Source: an uncultured Prevotella sp.
GTDB taxonomy: Bacteria > Bacteroidota > Bacteroidia > Bacteroidales > Bacteroidaceae
Length of the DNA: 32,838 bases
Reading direction: 5' to 3'
Assembly: GCA_958369755.1 (NCBI GenBank)
Contig: CATXJC010000021.1
Location: 1-32,838, forward strand
Shown here: positions 22,614 to 31,250 of the stretch, one piece after another
Layout of the letters: every line of letters starts with the position of its first letter
Position numbering within the stretch: position 1 is the stretch's first letter
Made by a program: the position numbers and the translations under genes
The notes under the pieces: generated by a model
Told to the model about the DNA's origin: nothing
The model's database searches: none
The model's input: the letters and a program-made list of their open reading frames with translations, nothing else

Positions 22614-22711
22614 TTTTTGTATAAAATTAAAAATTGTTTGTCGTTCCAACGCAACATGGACTTGGACAACACTTCTGCCCAGACAACAGCGGTTACGCCG
22701 AAAAGCGGGTG

Positions 22712-22743
22712 CAAAGTTACGACTTTTTCTCGTATCTCGCAAA
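22712..22743 (-). promoter_or_regulatory. rplS promoter (full -33/-7 consensus)
   Basis: The minus strand reads TTTG (22740-22743), a 20-base spacer, then TAACTTTG (22712-22719). This is an exact match to TTTG-N19-21-TAnnTTTG, the best in the window, as expected for a ribosomal gene. Confidence 0.85.
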
Positions 22744-22845
22744 TTTTCAGTGGGTTTCTTCTCTTTTTCCCCTTCTTTTTTTGTTTTCTTTACTAAAGAA
22801 ACGTTTTTTTCTCGCCTTTTTCGTCTTTTTCGCCGATTTATTTTG

Positions 22846-22853
22846 TATCTTTG
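22846..22853 (+). promoter_or_regulatory. -7 promoter element of the split 5'-nucleotidase genes
   Basis: TATCTTTG matches TAnnTTTG, 29 bases before the start codon. The -33 region is T-rich without a clear TTTG. Confidence 0.6.
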
Positions 22854-22882
22854 CATCCCGAAATTAGAATATTGTAAAAGGT

Positions 22883-23659
22883 ATGAAGAAAAAGAATAGT
22901 ATGCAGATGATGCTTGCCTCCATGGCTCTGATGCTGATGGCAAGTCCAGCCTTTGCCCAGAAATTCAAGGTGGCAAAGGTGGAGAGAACCCGTATTTTGA
23001 TAGACCGGAAATGGGATGCCCAGCCTGATGCTGAGGCTGCGAAGTTCATCGCCCCTTATCAGCACAAGGTGGATAGCATCATGGGACCTGTAGTGGGATC
23101 CGTGGCTCATGATATGACCCGCCATCGCCCTGAGAGCGAGTTGAGTAATCTGCTTTCTGACATCCTGGTATGGGCTGGCAGACAGTTTAATGAGCAGCCT
23201 GTCTACTCGGTGTATAACATGGGTGGCATCCGTGCTGACTTTGCCAAGGGCGATATCAACGTTGGCGATGTGAGCGAGGTGGCTCCTTTCGAGAACAAGA
23301 TCTGTTTCCTCACGCTTACCGGCGAGAAGGTGCTTGAACTCTTCCAGCAGATAGCCCACCGTGGCGGCGAGGGTGTGAGCCATGCCGTAAGAATGGTTAT
23401 CACCCGCGACGGAAAGCTGAAGAGCGTAACCCTGAACGGCGAGCCTGTCGATCCAGCTAAGAGCTATCGCATAGCCACCCTCGATTATCTTGCCGAGGGC
23501 AACGACCAGCTTGTTGCCTTCAAGAGCGGTACCCATGTGGTGGCTCCTAAGGCGAAGGAGAACAATGTGCGCTACATCATCATGGACTATTTCCGTGAGA
23601 TGAAGGCGCAGGGCAAGGTAGTGGAGTCAAGAGTAGAAGGCCGCTGCGTAGTAGAATAG
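22883..23659 (+). CDS. Exported 5'-nucleotidase C-terminal-domain protein, 258 aa
   Basis: A signal peptide (to about residue 25, ASPAFAQ) is followed by the UshA-type C-terminal substrate-binding domain. Typical segments are ESELSNLLSDILVWAGRQ, VYNMGGIRADFAKGDINVGD, VAPFENKICFLTLTGEKVLE, and YRIATLDYLAEGNDQLVAF. In classical 5'-nucleotidases this domain binds the nucleotide base and follows the metallophosphatase domain in one chain. Here it is a separate protein whose gene lies before the gene for the catalytic half, 73 bases away on the same strand. The two exported halves probably assemble in the periplasm. Each has its own signal peptide, so this is a real split and not a frameshift. Confidence 0.88.
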   Translation: MKKKNSMQMMLASMALMLMASPAFAQKFKVAKVERTRILIDRKWDAQPDAEAAKFIAPYQHKVDSIMGPVVGSVAHDMTRHRPESELSNLLSDILVWAGRQFNEQPVYSVYNMGGIRADFAKGDINVGDVSEVAPFENKICFLTLTGEKVLELFQQIAHRGGEGVSHAVRMVITRDGKLKSVTLNGEPVDPAKSYRIATLDYLAEGNDQLVAFKSGTHVVAPKAKENNVRYIIMDYFREMKAQGKVVESRVEGRCVVE

Positions 23660-23660
23660 G

Positions 23661-23695
23661 GGGAACGAAGGTTCCCGGGGATTTGCAATCCCCGG
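23661..23695 (+). other. Two tandem intercistronic hairpins
   Basis: GGGAAC/GTTCCC (23661-23676, GAAG loop, GNRA type) is followed by CCGGGGATT/AATCCCCGG (23675-23695, TGC loop). They directly follow the stop of the first nucleotidase gene and lack a U-run, so RNA stabilisation or processing is more likely than termination. Confidence 0.65.
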
Positions 23696-23732
23696 CAAGC
23701 AGGAAAGCTAACTAAATAACAAAGTACAGAAA

Positions 23733-24647
23733 ATGAAACATACATTATTATATATAGCGCTGGCGCTGGCATCATTCACGCTGCAGCCGGCAACAGTACA
23801 GGCTAAAGTCCTGAAGGATTCAAAGGTCAAGAAGGAGACAAAGGCGCAGAAGACTCCAAAGGTAGTGAAGCAGCTCGTGGTGCTCCATACCAATGATACC
23901 CACTCTTGCGTGATGCCTTACAATCCGAATCTCGCAGATACAGCCATAGCAAACCGTGGAGGCTACCTCCGCCGTGTGGCAATGATCAAGCAGGAGCGCA
24001 GTCTGAATCCTGATCTTCTGCTCTTCGACAGTGGCGACTTCTCTCAGGGATCTCCTTACTATTCGCTCTTCAAGGGGGATGTAGAAGTGGGATTAATGAA
24101 CGAGATGAAGTATGATGCAGCCACCATCGGCAACCATGAGTTCGATTACGGCATGGACAATATGGTGCGTCTCTTCAAGATGGCAAAGTTCCCGATCGTT
24201 TGTGCCAACTACGATTTCACCGGCACCGAGCTGGCGAATATTGTGAAGCCATACGTGATATTGCATCGCAAGGGACTCAAGATTGGCGTCTTCGGACTGG
24301 CTCCGCAGCTTGCCGGCTTGGTGATTGAGAAGAACTACGGTTGCATCCAGTACCTGGATCCTATCCAGAAGGCGAACGAGATGACAGAGATCCTGAAGAA
24401 GAAGGAGAAGTGTGATGTCATCATCTGCATCTCTCATCTGGGCTGGAATATAGACGGCACGGATGATACCGAGGTGATTGCCGCATCCCGCAATATCGAC
24501 CTGGTATTGGGAGGTCACAGTCACAGCCTCTTCCAGACGCTGAAGTACAGAACAGATCTCGACGGCAAGCAGGTGCCTGTAGATCAGAATGGCAAGGGCG
24601 CCATCTGGGTTGGCAAAATGACATTGGATATCGTAAAGAATAAATAA
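23733..24647 (+). CDS. Exported metallophosphatase domain of a split 5'-nucleotidase, 304 aa
   Basis: The signal peptide (to about residue 25, TVQAK) is followed by a Lys-rich stretch and then the calcineurin-like phosphatase core. Metal and catalytic motifs are visible: LHTNDTHSC (first Asp/His pair), DSGDFSQGSP, IGNHEFDYG with the Asn-His pair, ICISHLGW and LGGHSHSL. These make up the full set for a dinuclear metal site, so the half should be catalytically competent and hydrolyse nucleotides or related esters in the periplasm. It lacks the C-terminal substrate domain, which the preceding gene supplies. The protein ends shortly after the metallophosphatase core. Confidence 0.9.
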   Translation: MKHTLLYIALALASFTLQPATVQAKVLKDSKVKKETKAQKTPKVVKQLVVLHTNDTHSCVMPYNPNLADTAIANRGGYLRRVAMIKQERSLNPDLLLFDSGDFSQGSPYYSLFKGDVEVGLMNEMKYDAATIGNHEFDYGMDNMVRLFKMAKFPIVCANYDFTGTELANIVKPYVILHRKGLKIGVFGLAPQLAGLVIEKNYGCIQYLDPIQKANEMTEILKKKEKCDVIICISHLGWNIDGTDDTEVIAASRNIDLVLGGHSHSLFQTLKYRTDLDGKQVPVDQNGKGAIWVGKMTLDIVKNK

Positions 24648-24660
24648 GGCTCCCCGAAGG

Positions 24661-24717
24661 AAGGCATAAAACAAGAAAGGCTCCTCATTGCGAGGAGCCT
24701 TTCTTGTTTTATACCTT
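24661..24717. terminator. Bidirectional terminator between the nucleotidase and GH43 genes
   Basis: 26-base arms (24661-24686 and 24692-24717) are reverse complements with one mismatch and a 5-base loop. They are flanked by T-rich sequence on the plus side. It separates convergent genes. Confidence 0.9.
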
Positions 24718-24756
24718 TCTTCAAGGAGTTTTTTCTGTTTTGATATTTGAAAGTTC

Positions 24757-26427
24757 TTATTCCTTGTTGGAAGAAGCATAGAGACCGATGCAGGCTCCGA
24801 TGAAGCCGCCGCTCTTCTGGGTGCTCAGGTTGCTGGCATCCACACCTTTGGCGAGCAGCTGCCAGTCGCCACCTTCCTCTGCATAATAGAAATCATAATA
24901 TCTGTCGTGACCTTCTACCTTCAGCTTCAGCTTGCCTGCCTTGATAGGAGCTGAGGCGATAGTGGCGTTGTTCTTCTCGGCACGGGTCAGGGTAATCATC
25001 AGCTTGTCCTTCTTCATAGTCTTGCCCAGTACGAAGTTGTGGTCTTCCTTCTGGAGAAGTGCCAAACCTGCAATCTCCTTGTCGTTGCGAGGAGTGAAGT
25101 TGATTTCTGTCTCGGCAGTGAAGGTTCCGTGCTGCTGGCGAGCCCAGATGGCAGACATCGGTTCACGCTTGTAGATATTGCCCGGCAAGAGATTGAACTT
25201 CAATTTGCCGTTTTCTACCTTATAGCAATCCACGAAGTCGCGGAGGAACATCCACCGAGGATTCAGATCCTTCAAACCTGCTCCATTGTCTGCTGTATCA
25301 AAATTATCCACGTAAGAGAAGTTTCCTGAGAACTCATTTTTTTCAGTTGGTTTCAAGCCAGCCTTCTCTCCAACGGTAGAGATAGGAGTATTCTTGGCAA
25401 GAATCTCTGGCCATCCATTCTTCCAGGTTACAGGCAGGAGATAAGTATCGCGACCTGTGTTGTACATATCCTCTTCGTATGGACGGCAAGCCAGGAATAC
25501 AGCCCACCAGTTACCCTTGCCATCTTCTACGATGTCGGCATGACCGGCACTTGATACTGGGTCCTTGCGGTTAGGGTCGAGACCGGTACGCTGGGTAAGG
25601 ATAGGGTTGTTAGGGCATTCTACCCATGGTCCCATCGGATTCTTGGCACGCAGGATAACCTCACTGTGCCATCCGCCTGTACCACCTTCTGCACACATCA
25701 GATAATAGAACTTGCCCTTCTTGAAGAGGTGAGGACCCTCAATCCAGATAGGACGCGCCTCTACATGGGTTCCGCCACGCAGAATCTCCTTGAAGTCGCC
25801 CTTGATGCTGTCGCCCTTCACGTCGAATTCGAAGCAGCGGATAGCACGCTGACCCTCATAGTCGGCACCACCAACTACCGGACCGTTATGCACGATATAT
25901 CCCTTTCCGTTGTCATCGAAGAAGAAGCTAGGGTCAATGCCGTCAATCTTCTTCAGATAGATAGGTTCGCTCCAACCCTTGGATGGGTCCTTGGACTTGA
26001 CGAAGAAGTTTCCGGCTCCCACGTTGGTGGTGATCATATAGAAGGTCTTGTTCTTCTTGTTGTAGCTGATGGCTGGTGCGAAGATACCGGCTGATACTTG
26101 CTGGCCCTTCAGAGGCACCTGCGATTGGCGGGTGAGCACATGGCCGGCAGGAGTCCAGTTTACCAAATCCTTGCTGGTAGAGAGAGGTACACCTGGGAAG
26201 AAGGTGAAGGAAGAATTCACCAGATAATAGGTGTCACCTACGCGGCAGAGAGATGGGTCAGGATAGAATCCTGCCAATATTGGGTTGTAGTACTGATGCG
26301 TCTTGTCTATCTGGACATTGAATCGGGCATCATTGCCGGCATACTTGAAGTAGTCGAAGTCTGCTGTCTGTGCCTGCGCTCCTGCAGCAAGCATCATCGA
26401 AAGCGATAAGATTGCTAATTTCTTCAT
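24757..26427 (-). CDS. Exported glycoside hydrolase family 43 enzyme, 556 aa
   Basis: A signal peptide (cleavage near AGAQAQ, residue 20) leads into a five-bladed propeller of GH43 type. The catalytic triad is visible: Asp57 (general base) in FYPDPSL, Asp165 in IDGIDPSFFF, and Glu230 (acid) in PIWIEGPHL. The C-terminal domain (about 360-556) is a beta-sandwich of the beta-xylosidase C2 type, with FVDCYKVENGKLKFNLLPG and GLALLQKEDHNFVLG. Family members act as beta-xylosidases or alpha-arabinofuranosidases on plant hemicellulose; the exact specificity is not readable here. It lies downstream of the HTCS gene on the same strand, with its own promoter element in the 202-base gap. Confidence 0.9.
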   Translation of the reverse strand: MKKLAILSLSMMLAAGAQAQTADFDYFKYAGNDARFNVQIDKTHQYYNPILAGFYPDPSLCRVGDTYYLVNSSFTFFPGVPLSTSKDLVNWTPAGHVLTRQSQVPLKGQQVSAGIFAPAISYNKKNKTFYMITTNVGAGNFFVKSKDPSKGWSEPIYLKKIDGIDPSFFFDDNGKGYIVHNGPVVGGADYEGQRAIRCFEFDVKGDSIKGDFKEILRGGTHVEARPIWIEGPHLFKKGKFYYLMCAEGGTGGWHSEVILRAKNPMGPWVECPNNPILTQRTGLDPNRKDPVSSAGHADIVEDGKGNWWAVFLACRPYEEDMYNTGRDTYLLPVTWKNGWPEILAKNTPISTVGEKAGLKPTEKNEFSGNFSYVDNFDTADNGAGLKDLNPRWMFLRDFVDCYKVENGKLKFNLLPGNIYKREPMSAIWARQQHGTFTAETEINFTPRNDKEIAGLALLQKEDHNFVLGKTMKKDKLMITLTRAEKNNATIASAPIKAGKLKLKVEGHDRYYDFYYAEEGGDWQLLAKGVDASNLSTQKSGGFIGACIGLYASSNKE

Positions 26428-26470
26428 TATGATAGTTGATTTTTAAAGATTATACAATAAGATAAAAAAT

Positions 26471-26523
26471 GCAGCGGAAAGCCAGGGATGAGAATCCATA
26501 CTGGTTTTTCCGCTGCAAAGTTA
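26471..26523 (-). promoter_or_regulatory. GH43 promoter element with a leader inverted repeat
   Basis: The minus strand reads TAACTTTG (26516-26523), a TAnnTTTG match. GCAGCGGAAA (26471-26480) and TTTCCGCTGC (26507-26516) are perfect 10-base reverse complements spanning the expected transcription start and early leader. The pair could be a leader hairpin or an operator. Confidence 0.65.
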
Positions 26524-26629
26524 CGGCTTTATTTGCAATCTTTCATTGTGAAATGTAACCAAGACTTTTTTCAAAGTTTCATAAAGCTTTGTTTTTGTTA
26601 CATATTCTTTTTTCTATTGTGTATCATCT

Positions 26630-29600
26630 TTATTTCTTCATAGCATTCTGCATGTATTCTCTAGGAGAACAGCCATAGAGGTTCTTGAACATGGTGCTGA
26701 AACTTGCGGAATTGGAGAAACCGCAAGCGTACATCACTTCAGTGATGCTTTGCTTGCCATCCTTGAGCAATTTGGCTGCCTGCTGCAGTCGGATGTTGCG
26801 GATGAAGCTGTGTGGCGTCTGATTGGTCAGTTCCTTCATCTTGCGGTGCAGGTGTACACGGCTGATGCCCACCTTCTGTGCTATCATGTCCACACTCAGG
26901 TCGGAATCGTTGATGTTTTCGTTGATAACCTCCATCACCCGTTGCATCAGGGAATTGTCAGGTGTCTGCATTTCTATCTGTTCTACCTGGTGATTCTGGC
27001 TTTCATTGCCCGTAAACTTATTGCGCAAAGTGCGGCGCACGGTGAGCAGGTTGATGATGTTGCGGTGCAGAATGTCCATGTTGAACGGCTTCAGAATGTA
27101 GGCATCGGCACCGGTCTGCAATCCTTCCAGCTGGTCTTCCTCACGGCTCTTGGCTGTTAGCAGGATGATAGGCACATCGTTGGTGTTGATGTTTGATTTC
27201 AGTTTGGCGCAGAGGGTGGTTCCGTCCATTTCCGGCATCATGATGTCACTGATGACAAGGTCTGGCTTATTCTTCAGAATCTCGTTCAGCGCCACCTTTC
27301 CGTTAGGGTATGTGCGAATCTTGAAGTCGCTGGAGAGCTGTGCTTTCAGGTATTCCTGAATATCCTCTTCGTCTTCCACAATCACGATTTCTGCCTTGGC
27401 TCCCTTGGCAGAGGCTGGCGTAGTATCGGAATTGTTCAAGGTTTCGGCTGGTTGGTCATTGCTTTCTGCCAGCTGTTCTTCCTGTTCTGCTTCAGCAAGT
27501 TCATTATTCTGCTCTTTCTTCATCTCTTCTTCCTCGATGATCTCTTCTGGTTTGAGATGATCCTTGCCCAATGGAATGCGGATGATGAACTCGCTTCCGT
27601 GCTCAAACTTGCTTCCCTTCTCGCCCTCGTTGTTGCGGGCAGAGATGGTGCCGTAGTGCAGTTCCACGAGCGAGCGGGTGAGGTCGAGACCGATGCCCGT
27701 ACCGACGTTGCGCTCGTTAGGGTCGGCAGGGGTCTGGTAGAAGCGCTGGAAGATGGTTTCCAACTTATCCTTCGGGATACCGATGCCACTGTCCTTGATG
27801 CTGATGTAGGCATGGTGGCCGGTATGCGTAAGCGAGAGGAGGATGTGTCCTGCCGTAGGGGTAAACTTGAAGGCATTCGAGAGGGTGTTAATTATCACCT
27901 TGTCGAAGTTGTTGCGGTCTATCCATACTGGAAGCTCTTCGCAGTCATGCTGGTATTCGAAGTCGATGCTCTTGGCAATGGCTTGCTGCTTGAAAAGGTC
28001 GTATTCTTCATTGATGAACGAAACCATATCGGTCTTGCACATACGCATTACCATCTGTCCCTTGTCAATCTTTCTGAGGTCCATCATCTGGTTGATGAGG
28101 TGAAGGATACGTTCCGAGTTCTTTCGGATAATCTCGTAGATGCCTTGACGATGAGGCTCCTTGTCTTCCTTGATCAGGGAGAGCAATGGGGTGATAATCA
28201 GTGTCAATGGCGTACGGATTTCGTGGCTGATGTTCATGAAGAACTTGATCTTCGCCTCGCCCATCTCTTCGGCGTGGATGTGCTGCTGCAGGATGAGCTG
28301 GTCTTCCATCTGGCGCTTGCGGTGGCGCAGGTAGAGCATGATGGCTGCAATGAGGAGCAGCAGATAGAAGAGCTTTGCCCAGATGCTGGCATACCAGGCT
28401 GGGTGAACGATGATGGTGAACTCCTTCACCGGTGTTTCGTAGCCGTTGCAGATGGCCTTGATGCGGTATTTGTAGCTGCCGGGAGCCATGTGCGAGAAGG
28501 CAAGTTCGTTCTGTCCGGCTGGCACGGTGCGCCAGGCATCGCCGTTGATGCTGTACACATAGCTTATCTGCTCCACATCATTATAGGTGAGGGTAGAGAG
28601 CTGCAGGGTAAAGGTGTTGTCTTCGTGAGAAAGCTGGAAATCACGGGAAAAGGTTGACCAGTTGTCCGTGATGGTATAGCTGCCCGACTTCATGCCCGGA
28701 GTCACCATCTTGTTGTTCAAGATGAAACCCGAGATAACTACCTTTGCCTGCCATGGGTGCTGTCTTACTTGGTCTGCCTGGAACCAGTTGAGTCCGCCCG
28801 AACCGCCCATCAGGATGGTTTTTCCATCCTGTGTGGTGCATACGGAAGCGTCGCTGAACTCGTTGCTCTGCAGTCCGCTTTCAGCATAGAAATTGGTAAT
28901 TGTTCCGCTCTTGAGAACCAGTTTGTTGAGTCCCTTGATGGTTCCTAACCATATGTTGCCCTGGTAGTCCTCGGTAATGCTTGCCACGCTGTTGTCGGTG
29001 AGTCCGTTGGCTGTGGTATACAGTTTTGGCTTGATGCCTTTCCTGAAGTCGAAGCAGAAGGCTCCATCCTCGGTTCCATACCATACGTGGTCTTTGCTAT
29101 CTACAAACACGCAGTGCGAAAAACTGTTCTTGTTCAGGCAGTTGACGCCCTTGAAGGTGGAAACCCAGCTGTTTCGCTTGCGGTCGAGGCACGCCAGTCC
29201 CACAGAGGTGGCTATATACACGTGGTTGCCATCCTTTGATAAGGCCATCTTGATGAGGTAATCGTTGGGCAGGCTGTTGACCTTGAGGTTGTTATCTGCA
29301 CCATATTTAGCCTTGTAGTTTCTTCGGCTTCCGTCTTTCTGCAGGCAGAAGAGACCTTTGCCCATGGTGGCTATCCAGATGTTGCCCTGTGGGTCTTGTT
29401 TGATATCTAAGATGCCCACCGACTTGCTGATGCCCAAATCAACAGGGTGGAAGCTTCCGGCTGCATCCATATAGCCCAGACCGTCGGTATAGGTTCCCAC
29501 CCAGGTTCTGCCCTGCTGGTCCTTACAGAGGGTGAGCACGGTGTTCTGGTTCAGGAAATGCCCCTCTACGCTGCGGGTTGCTATATTAAATAGGTATAGG

Positions 29601-30700
29601 CCATCCTTGTCGGTACCCACCCACACCTGGTTGCCCTGGTTGATGCTGAGGCTGGTAACGCAGTTTTCGCCAATCACGTTGCGGTTGCCCAGGCGGAAGC
29701 CCATATAGTTGAAGTCGTTCTGTATGTTGCTCTGCATGAACACACCTTTCTGCAGCATGCTCACCCAGATGTTGCCCTGATAGTCTTCTATGATGCTGGT
29801 TACCTTGCTCTTGGCCAGGTTCACCAGTCGGCTGAAGAGAGGGTTATCCTGCAGGAATCCGGTCTGAGGGTCATATACATAGATGCCCAGTCCGTCGCAG
29901 CCGATATAGAGCTTGTTGTTGCGGCTGATATAGATGTTGTCGATGGGCAGGTTTCCGATGCAGCTGATTCGGGTAAAGACGTTGCTTCCTGCCCTGAGCA
30001 GATGTACGCCCTGGTTCTTGCTGGCGAGATAGATGTTGCCCAGGGCGTCCTGCTGGATATCCTGTGCGTCCACGCCTTCGGTACCGGCAAAGTGGGAGGT
30101 GACTCTACCGTTTGTTTCCTTGCGGTAGAGTTTTCCGTCTTCGGTGATGATCCAGAGTCTGCCCCGTTTATCTTCCAGGAGTTTGTGGATATATTTCAGT
30201 TTTTCCACCTCTCCCTTCATGGCATGGCATTCCTGGGCATCTTTCTTCTTAATCATGATGCCATAACCGGATGTAGCCACGGCTACGTCTTTATTCTTTA
30301 GGGGATATACCTGCTTTACGTAGGTGGCGAGTTCTTCGCCTTTGGAATCGAGCATAGGGATTTTTAGGAATTCGCTTCCCGTAAATTCCAATAGAGAGTT
30401 GTTGGTACCTAGCAGGATATGTTCCTTCTCGTCTTGAGCAAGGCTAATGATGTAGTTGCTGTTGAGACCCAAAAAATTTGACATATCCTTCTTTATTACG
30501 TTGATGTGGTAACCATCATAGTTGTTCAAACCGTTGCGGGTGGCTATCCAGATGAATCCGCTCTTGTCCTGGAACACCTGCGTGGCGAGGTTGCTCGAGA
30601 GCTGATTGTCCGTGTTGAAGAGTTTGCCGCTCTGTGCCCATGCCTGGATGGAGAAGAGGCAAATCATCATCGTGATGATTAATTGGCTTATAGTTTTCAT
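26630..30700 (-). CDS. Hybrid two-component system (HTCS) sensor/regulator, 1356 aa
   Basis: All parts of a two-component pathway lie in one chain. A signal peptide (residues 1-22) leads to periplasmic Reg_prop propeller repeats (about 25-690, recurring GNIWVGT-like units such as DKSGFIWIATRNGL and DYQGNIWLGTIKGL), then a Y_Y_Y domain (about 690-755) and one membrane helix (about 773-795, WAKLFYLLLLIAAIMLYL). The cytoplasmic part has a HisKA domain with phospho-His in FFMNISHEIRTPL (about 827), an HATPase domain (DSGIGIPKDKLETIF and GTGIGLDLTRS), a receiver domain with DLVISDIMMPEMDG (Asp near 1151), and an AraC-type HTH (about 1253-1353). HTCS proteins sense oligosaccharides and activate neighbouring glycan-use genes, so GH43 and GH5 are likely targets. 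Confidence 0.95.
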   Translation of the reverse strand: MKTISQLIITMMICLFSIQAWAQSGKLFNTDNQLSSNLATQVFQDKSGFIWIATRNGLNNYDGYHINVIKKDMSNFLGLNSNYIISLAQDEKEHILLGTNNSLLEFTGSEFLKIPMLDSKGEELATYVKQVYPLKNKDVAVATSGYGIMIKKKDAQECHAMKGEVEKLKYIHKLLEDKRGRLWIITEDGKLYRKETNGRVTSHFAGTEGVDAQDIQQDALGNIYLASKNQGVHLLRAGSNVFTRISCIGNLPIDNIYISRNNKLYIGCDGLGIYVYDPQTGFLQDNPLFSRLVNLAKSKVTSIIEDYQGNIWVSMLQKGVFMQSNIQNDFNYMGFRLGNRNVIGENCVTSLSINQGNQVWVGTDKDGLYLFNIATRSVEGHFLNQNTVLTLCKDQQGRTWVGTYTDGLGYMDAAGSFHPVDLGISKSVGILDIKQDPQGNIWIATMGKGLFCLQKDGSRRNYKAKYGADNNLKVNSLPNDYLIKMALSKDGNHVYIATSVGLACLDRKRNSWVSTFKGVNCLNKNSFSHCVFVDSKDHVWYGTEDGAFCFDFRKGIKPKLYTTANGLTDNSVASITEDYQGNIWLGTIKGLNKLVLKSGTITNFYAESGLQSNEFSDASVCTTQDGKTILMGGSGGLNWFQADQVRQHPWQAKVVISGFILNNKMVTPGMKSGSYTITDNWSTFSRDFQLSHEDNTFTLQLSTLTYNDVEQISYVYSINGDAWRTVPAGQNELAFSHMAPGSYKYRIKAICNGYETPVKEFTIIVHPAWYASIWAKLFYLLLLIAAIMLYLRHRKRQMEDQLILQQHIHAEEMGEAKIKFFMNISHEIRTPLTLIITPLLSLIKEDKEPHRQGIYEIIRKNSERILHLINQMMDLRKIDKGQMVMRMCKTDMVSFINEEYDLFKQQAIAKSIDFEYQHDCEELPVWIDRNNFDKVIINTLSNAFKFTPTAGHILLSLTHTGHHAYISIKDSGIGIPKDKLETIFQRFYQTPADPNERNVGTGIGLDLTRSLVELHYGTISARNNEGEKGSKFEHGSEFIIRIPLGKDHLKPEEIIEEEEMKKEQNNELAEAEQEEQLAESNDQPAETLNNSDTTPASAKGAKAEIVIVEDEEDIQEYLKAQLSSDFKIRTYPNGKVALNEILKNKPDLVISDIMMPEMDGTTLCAKLKSNINTNDVPIILLTAKSREEDQLEGLQTGADAYILKPFNMDILHRNIINLLTVRRTLRNKFTGNESQNHQVEQIEMQTPDNSLMQRVMEVINENINDSDLSVDMIAQKVGISRVHLHRKMKELTNQTPHSFIRNIRLQQAAKLLKDGKQSITEVMYACGFSNSASFSTMFKNLYGCSPREYMQNAMKK

Positions 30701-30737
30701 GTTCCTTGTTTATATTTATAGTGTTATTTTCTGCTTG

Positions 30738-30770
30738 CAAAAATACGATTTTTAGTTGGAATATCCCAAT
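30738..30770 (-). promoter_or_regulatory. HTCS gene promoter
   Basis: The minus strand reads ATTG (30767-30770), a 21-base spacer, then TATTTTTG (30738-30745). This is a good -33/-7 pair with one change from TTTG. The leader is about 30 bases. Confidence 0.65.
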
Positions 30771-30923
30771 AATTCTTTCTTTTTTTGATTACAGGAAACA
30801 AATAATATGCCTTTTGGTGTTCATTATCGGGTGATGTTACATGACGGAAAGTATATGTTGCACGACTAAACTCTTCATAAACTATCGGTTACGCAGGATA
30901 AAGCCTGTTTCTCGATTTTCTGA

Positions 30924-30931
30924 TACCTTTG
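30924..30931 (+). promoter_or_regulatory. -7 promoter element of the GH5 gene
   Basis: TACCTTTG matches TAnnTTTG. No good -33 box was seen, as is common for activator-dependent promoters. The resulting leader is about 310 bases. Confidence 0.5.
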
Positions 30932-31137
30932 CACCATCAAAAAAAGTCAATTTTGCATTGGCATTAGGTTATGTTTATTATGAAATATGCGAAACAGCAG
31001 TTTTTTGAATGATTTTAGTTAGAATGGTTTTAGTTAGTTTGATGTTTTTTTAAGAAAATTAGGTTGATTGGATTTGAGTTCAATTTAAAAATGAACATAT
31101 TTATGATTGAAAAGATCATGATTAATTGGTTTTCTAG

Positions 31138-31165
31138 GAATGGTGCGTAGGGATACGCGCCATTC
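31138..31165 (+). promoter_or_regulatory. Leader hairpin upstream of the GH5 gene
   Basis: GAATGGTGCGT (31138-31148) pairs with ACGCGCCATTC (31155-31165) over 11 bp with one G-U pair and a 6-base loop. It is followed by TCTTTAAAGG, not a U-run, so a regulatory or stabilising structure is more likely than a terminator. Confidence 0.6.
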
Positions 31166-31250
31166 TCTTTAAAGGTAACTGAGATTGTTTTTCGGGCTTA
31201 ATAATTAATTGACAATTTGGAAAAGTGATAAAATCTAAAAATAAAATAAC

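Larger units (their letters stand above)
30771..31250. other. Regulatory intergenic region between HTCS and GH5 genes
   Basis: The 550-base gap contains no credible gene. It holds the HTCS promoter (minus), a GTTACAT word at 30836-30842, TATCGG words near 30826 and 30884, a TACCTTTG -7 element for GH5 at 30924-30931, and a 320-base leader with a hairpin at 31138-31165. Confidence 0.6.

Noticed and set aside
22614..22943. N-terminal extension of L19
   Set aside because: The stretch lacks homology, contains the promoter, and overlaps the divergent gene start; the family length fits the downstream start.
26572..26596. Hairpin followed by TTTTT on the plus strand between GH43 and HTCS
   Set aside because: It would terminate plus-strand transcripts, but no plus-strand gene lies upstream; on the minus strand it is followed by A-rich sequence. 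It is probably an accident of AT-rich DNA.
27452..28657. 401-aa plus-strand frame antisense to the HTCS gene
   Set aside because: It is a coding shadow opposite the kinase region, with no domain or start signal.
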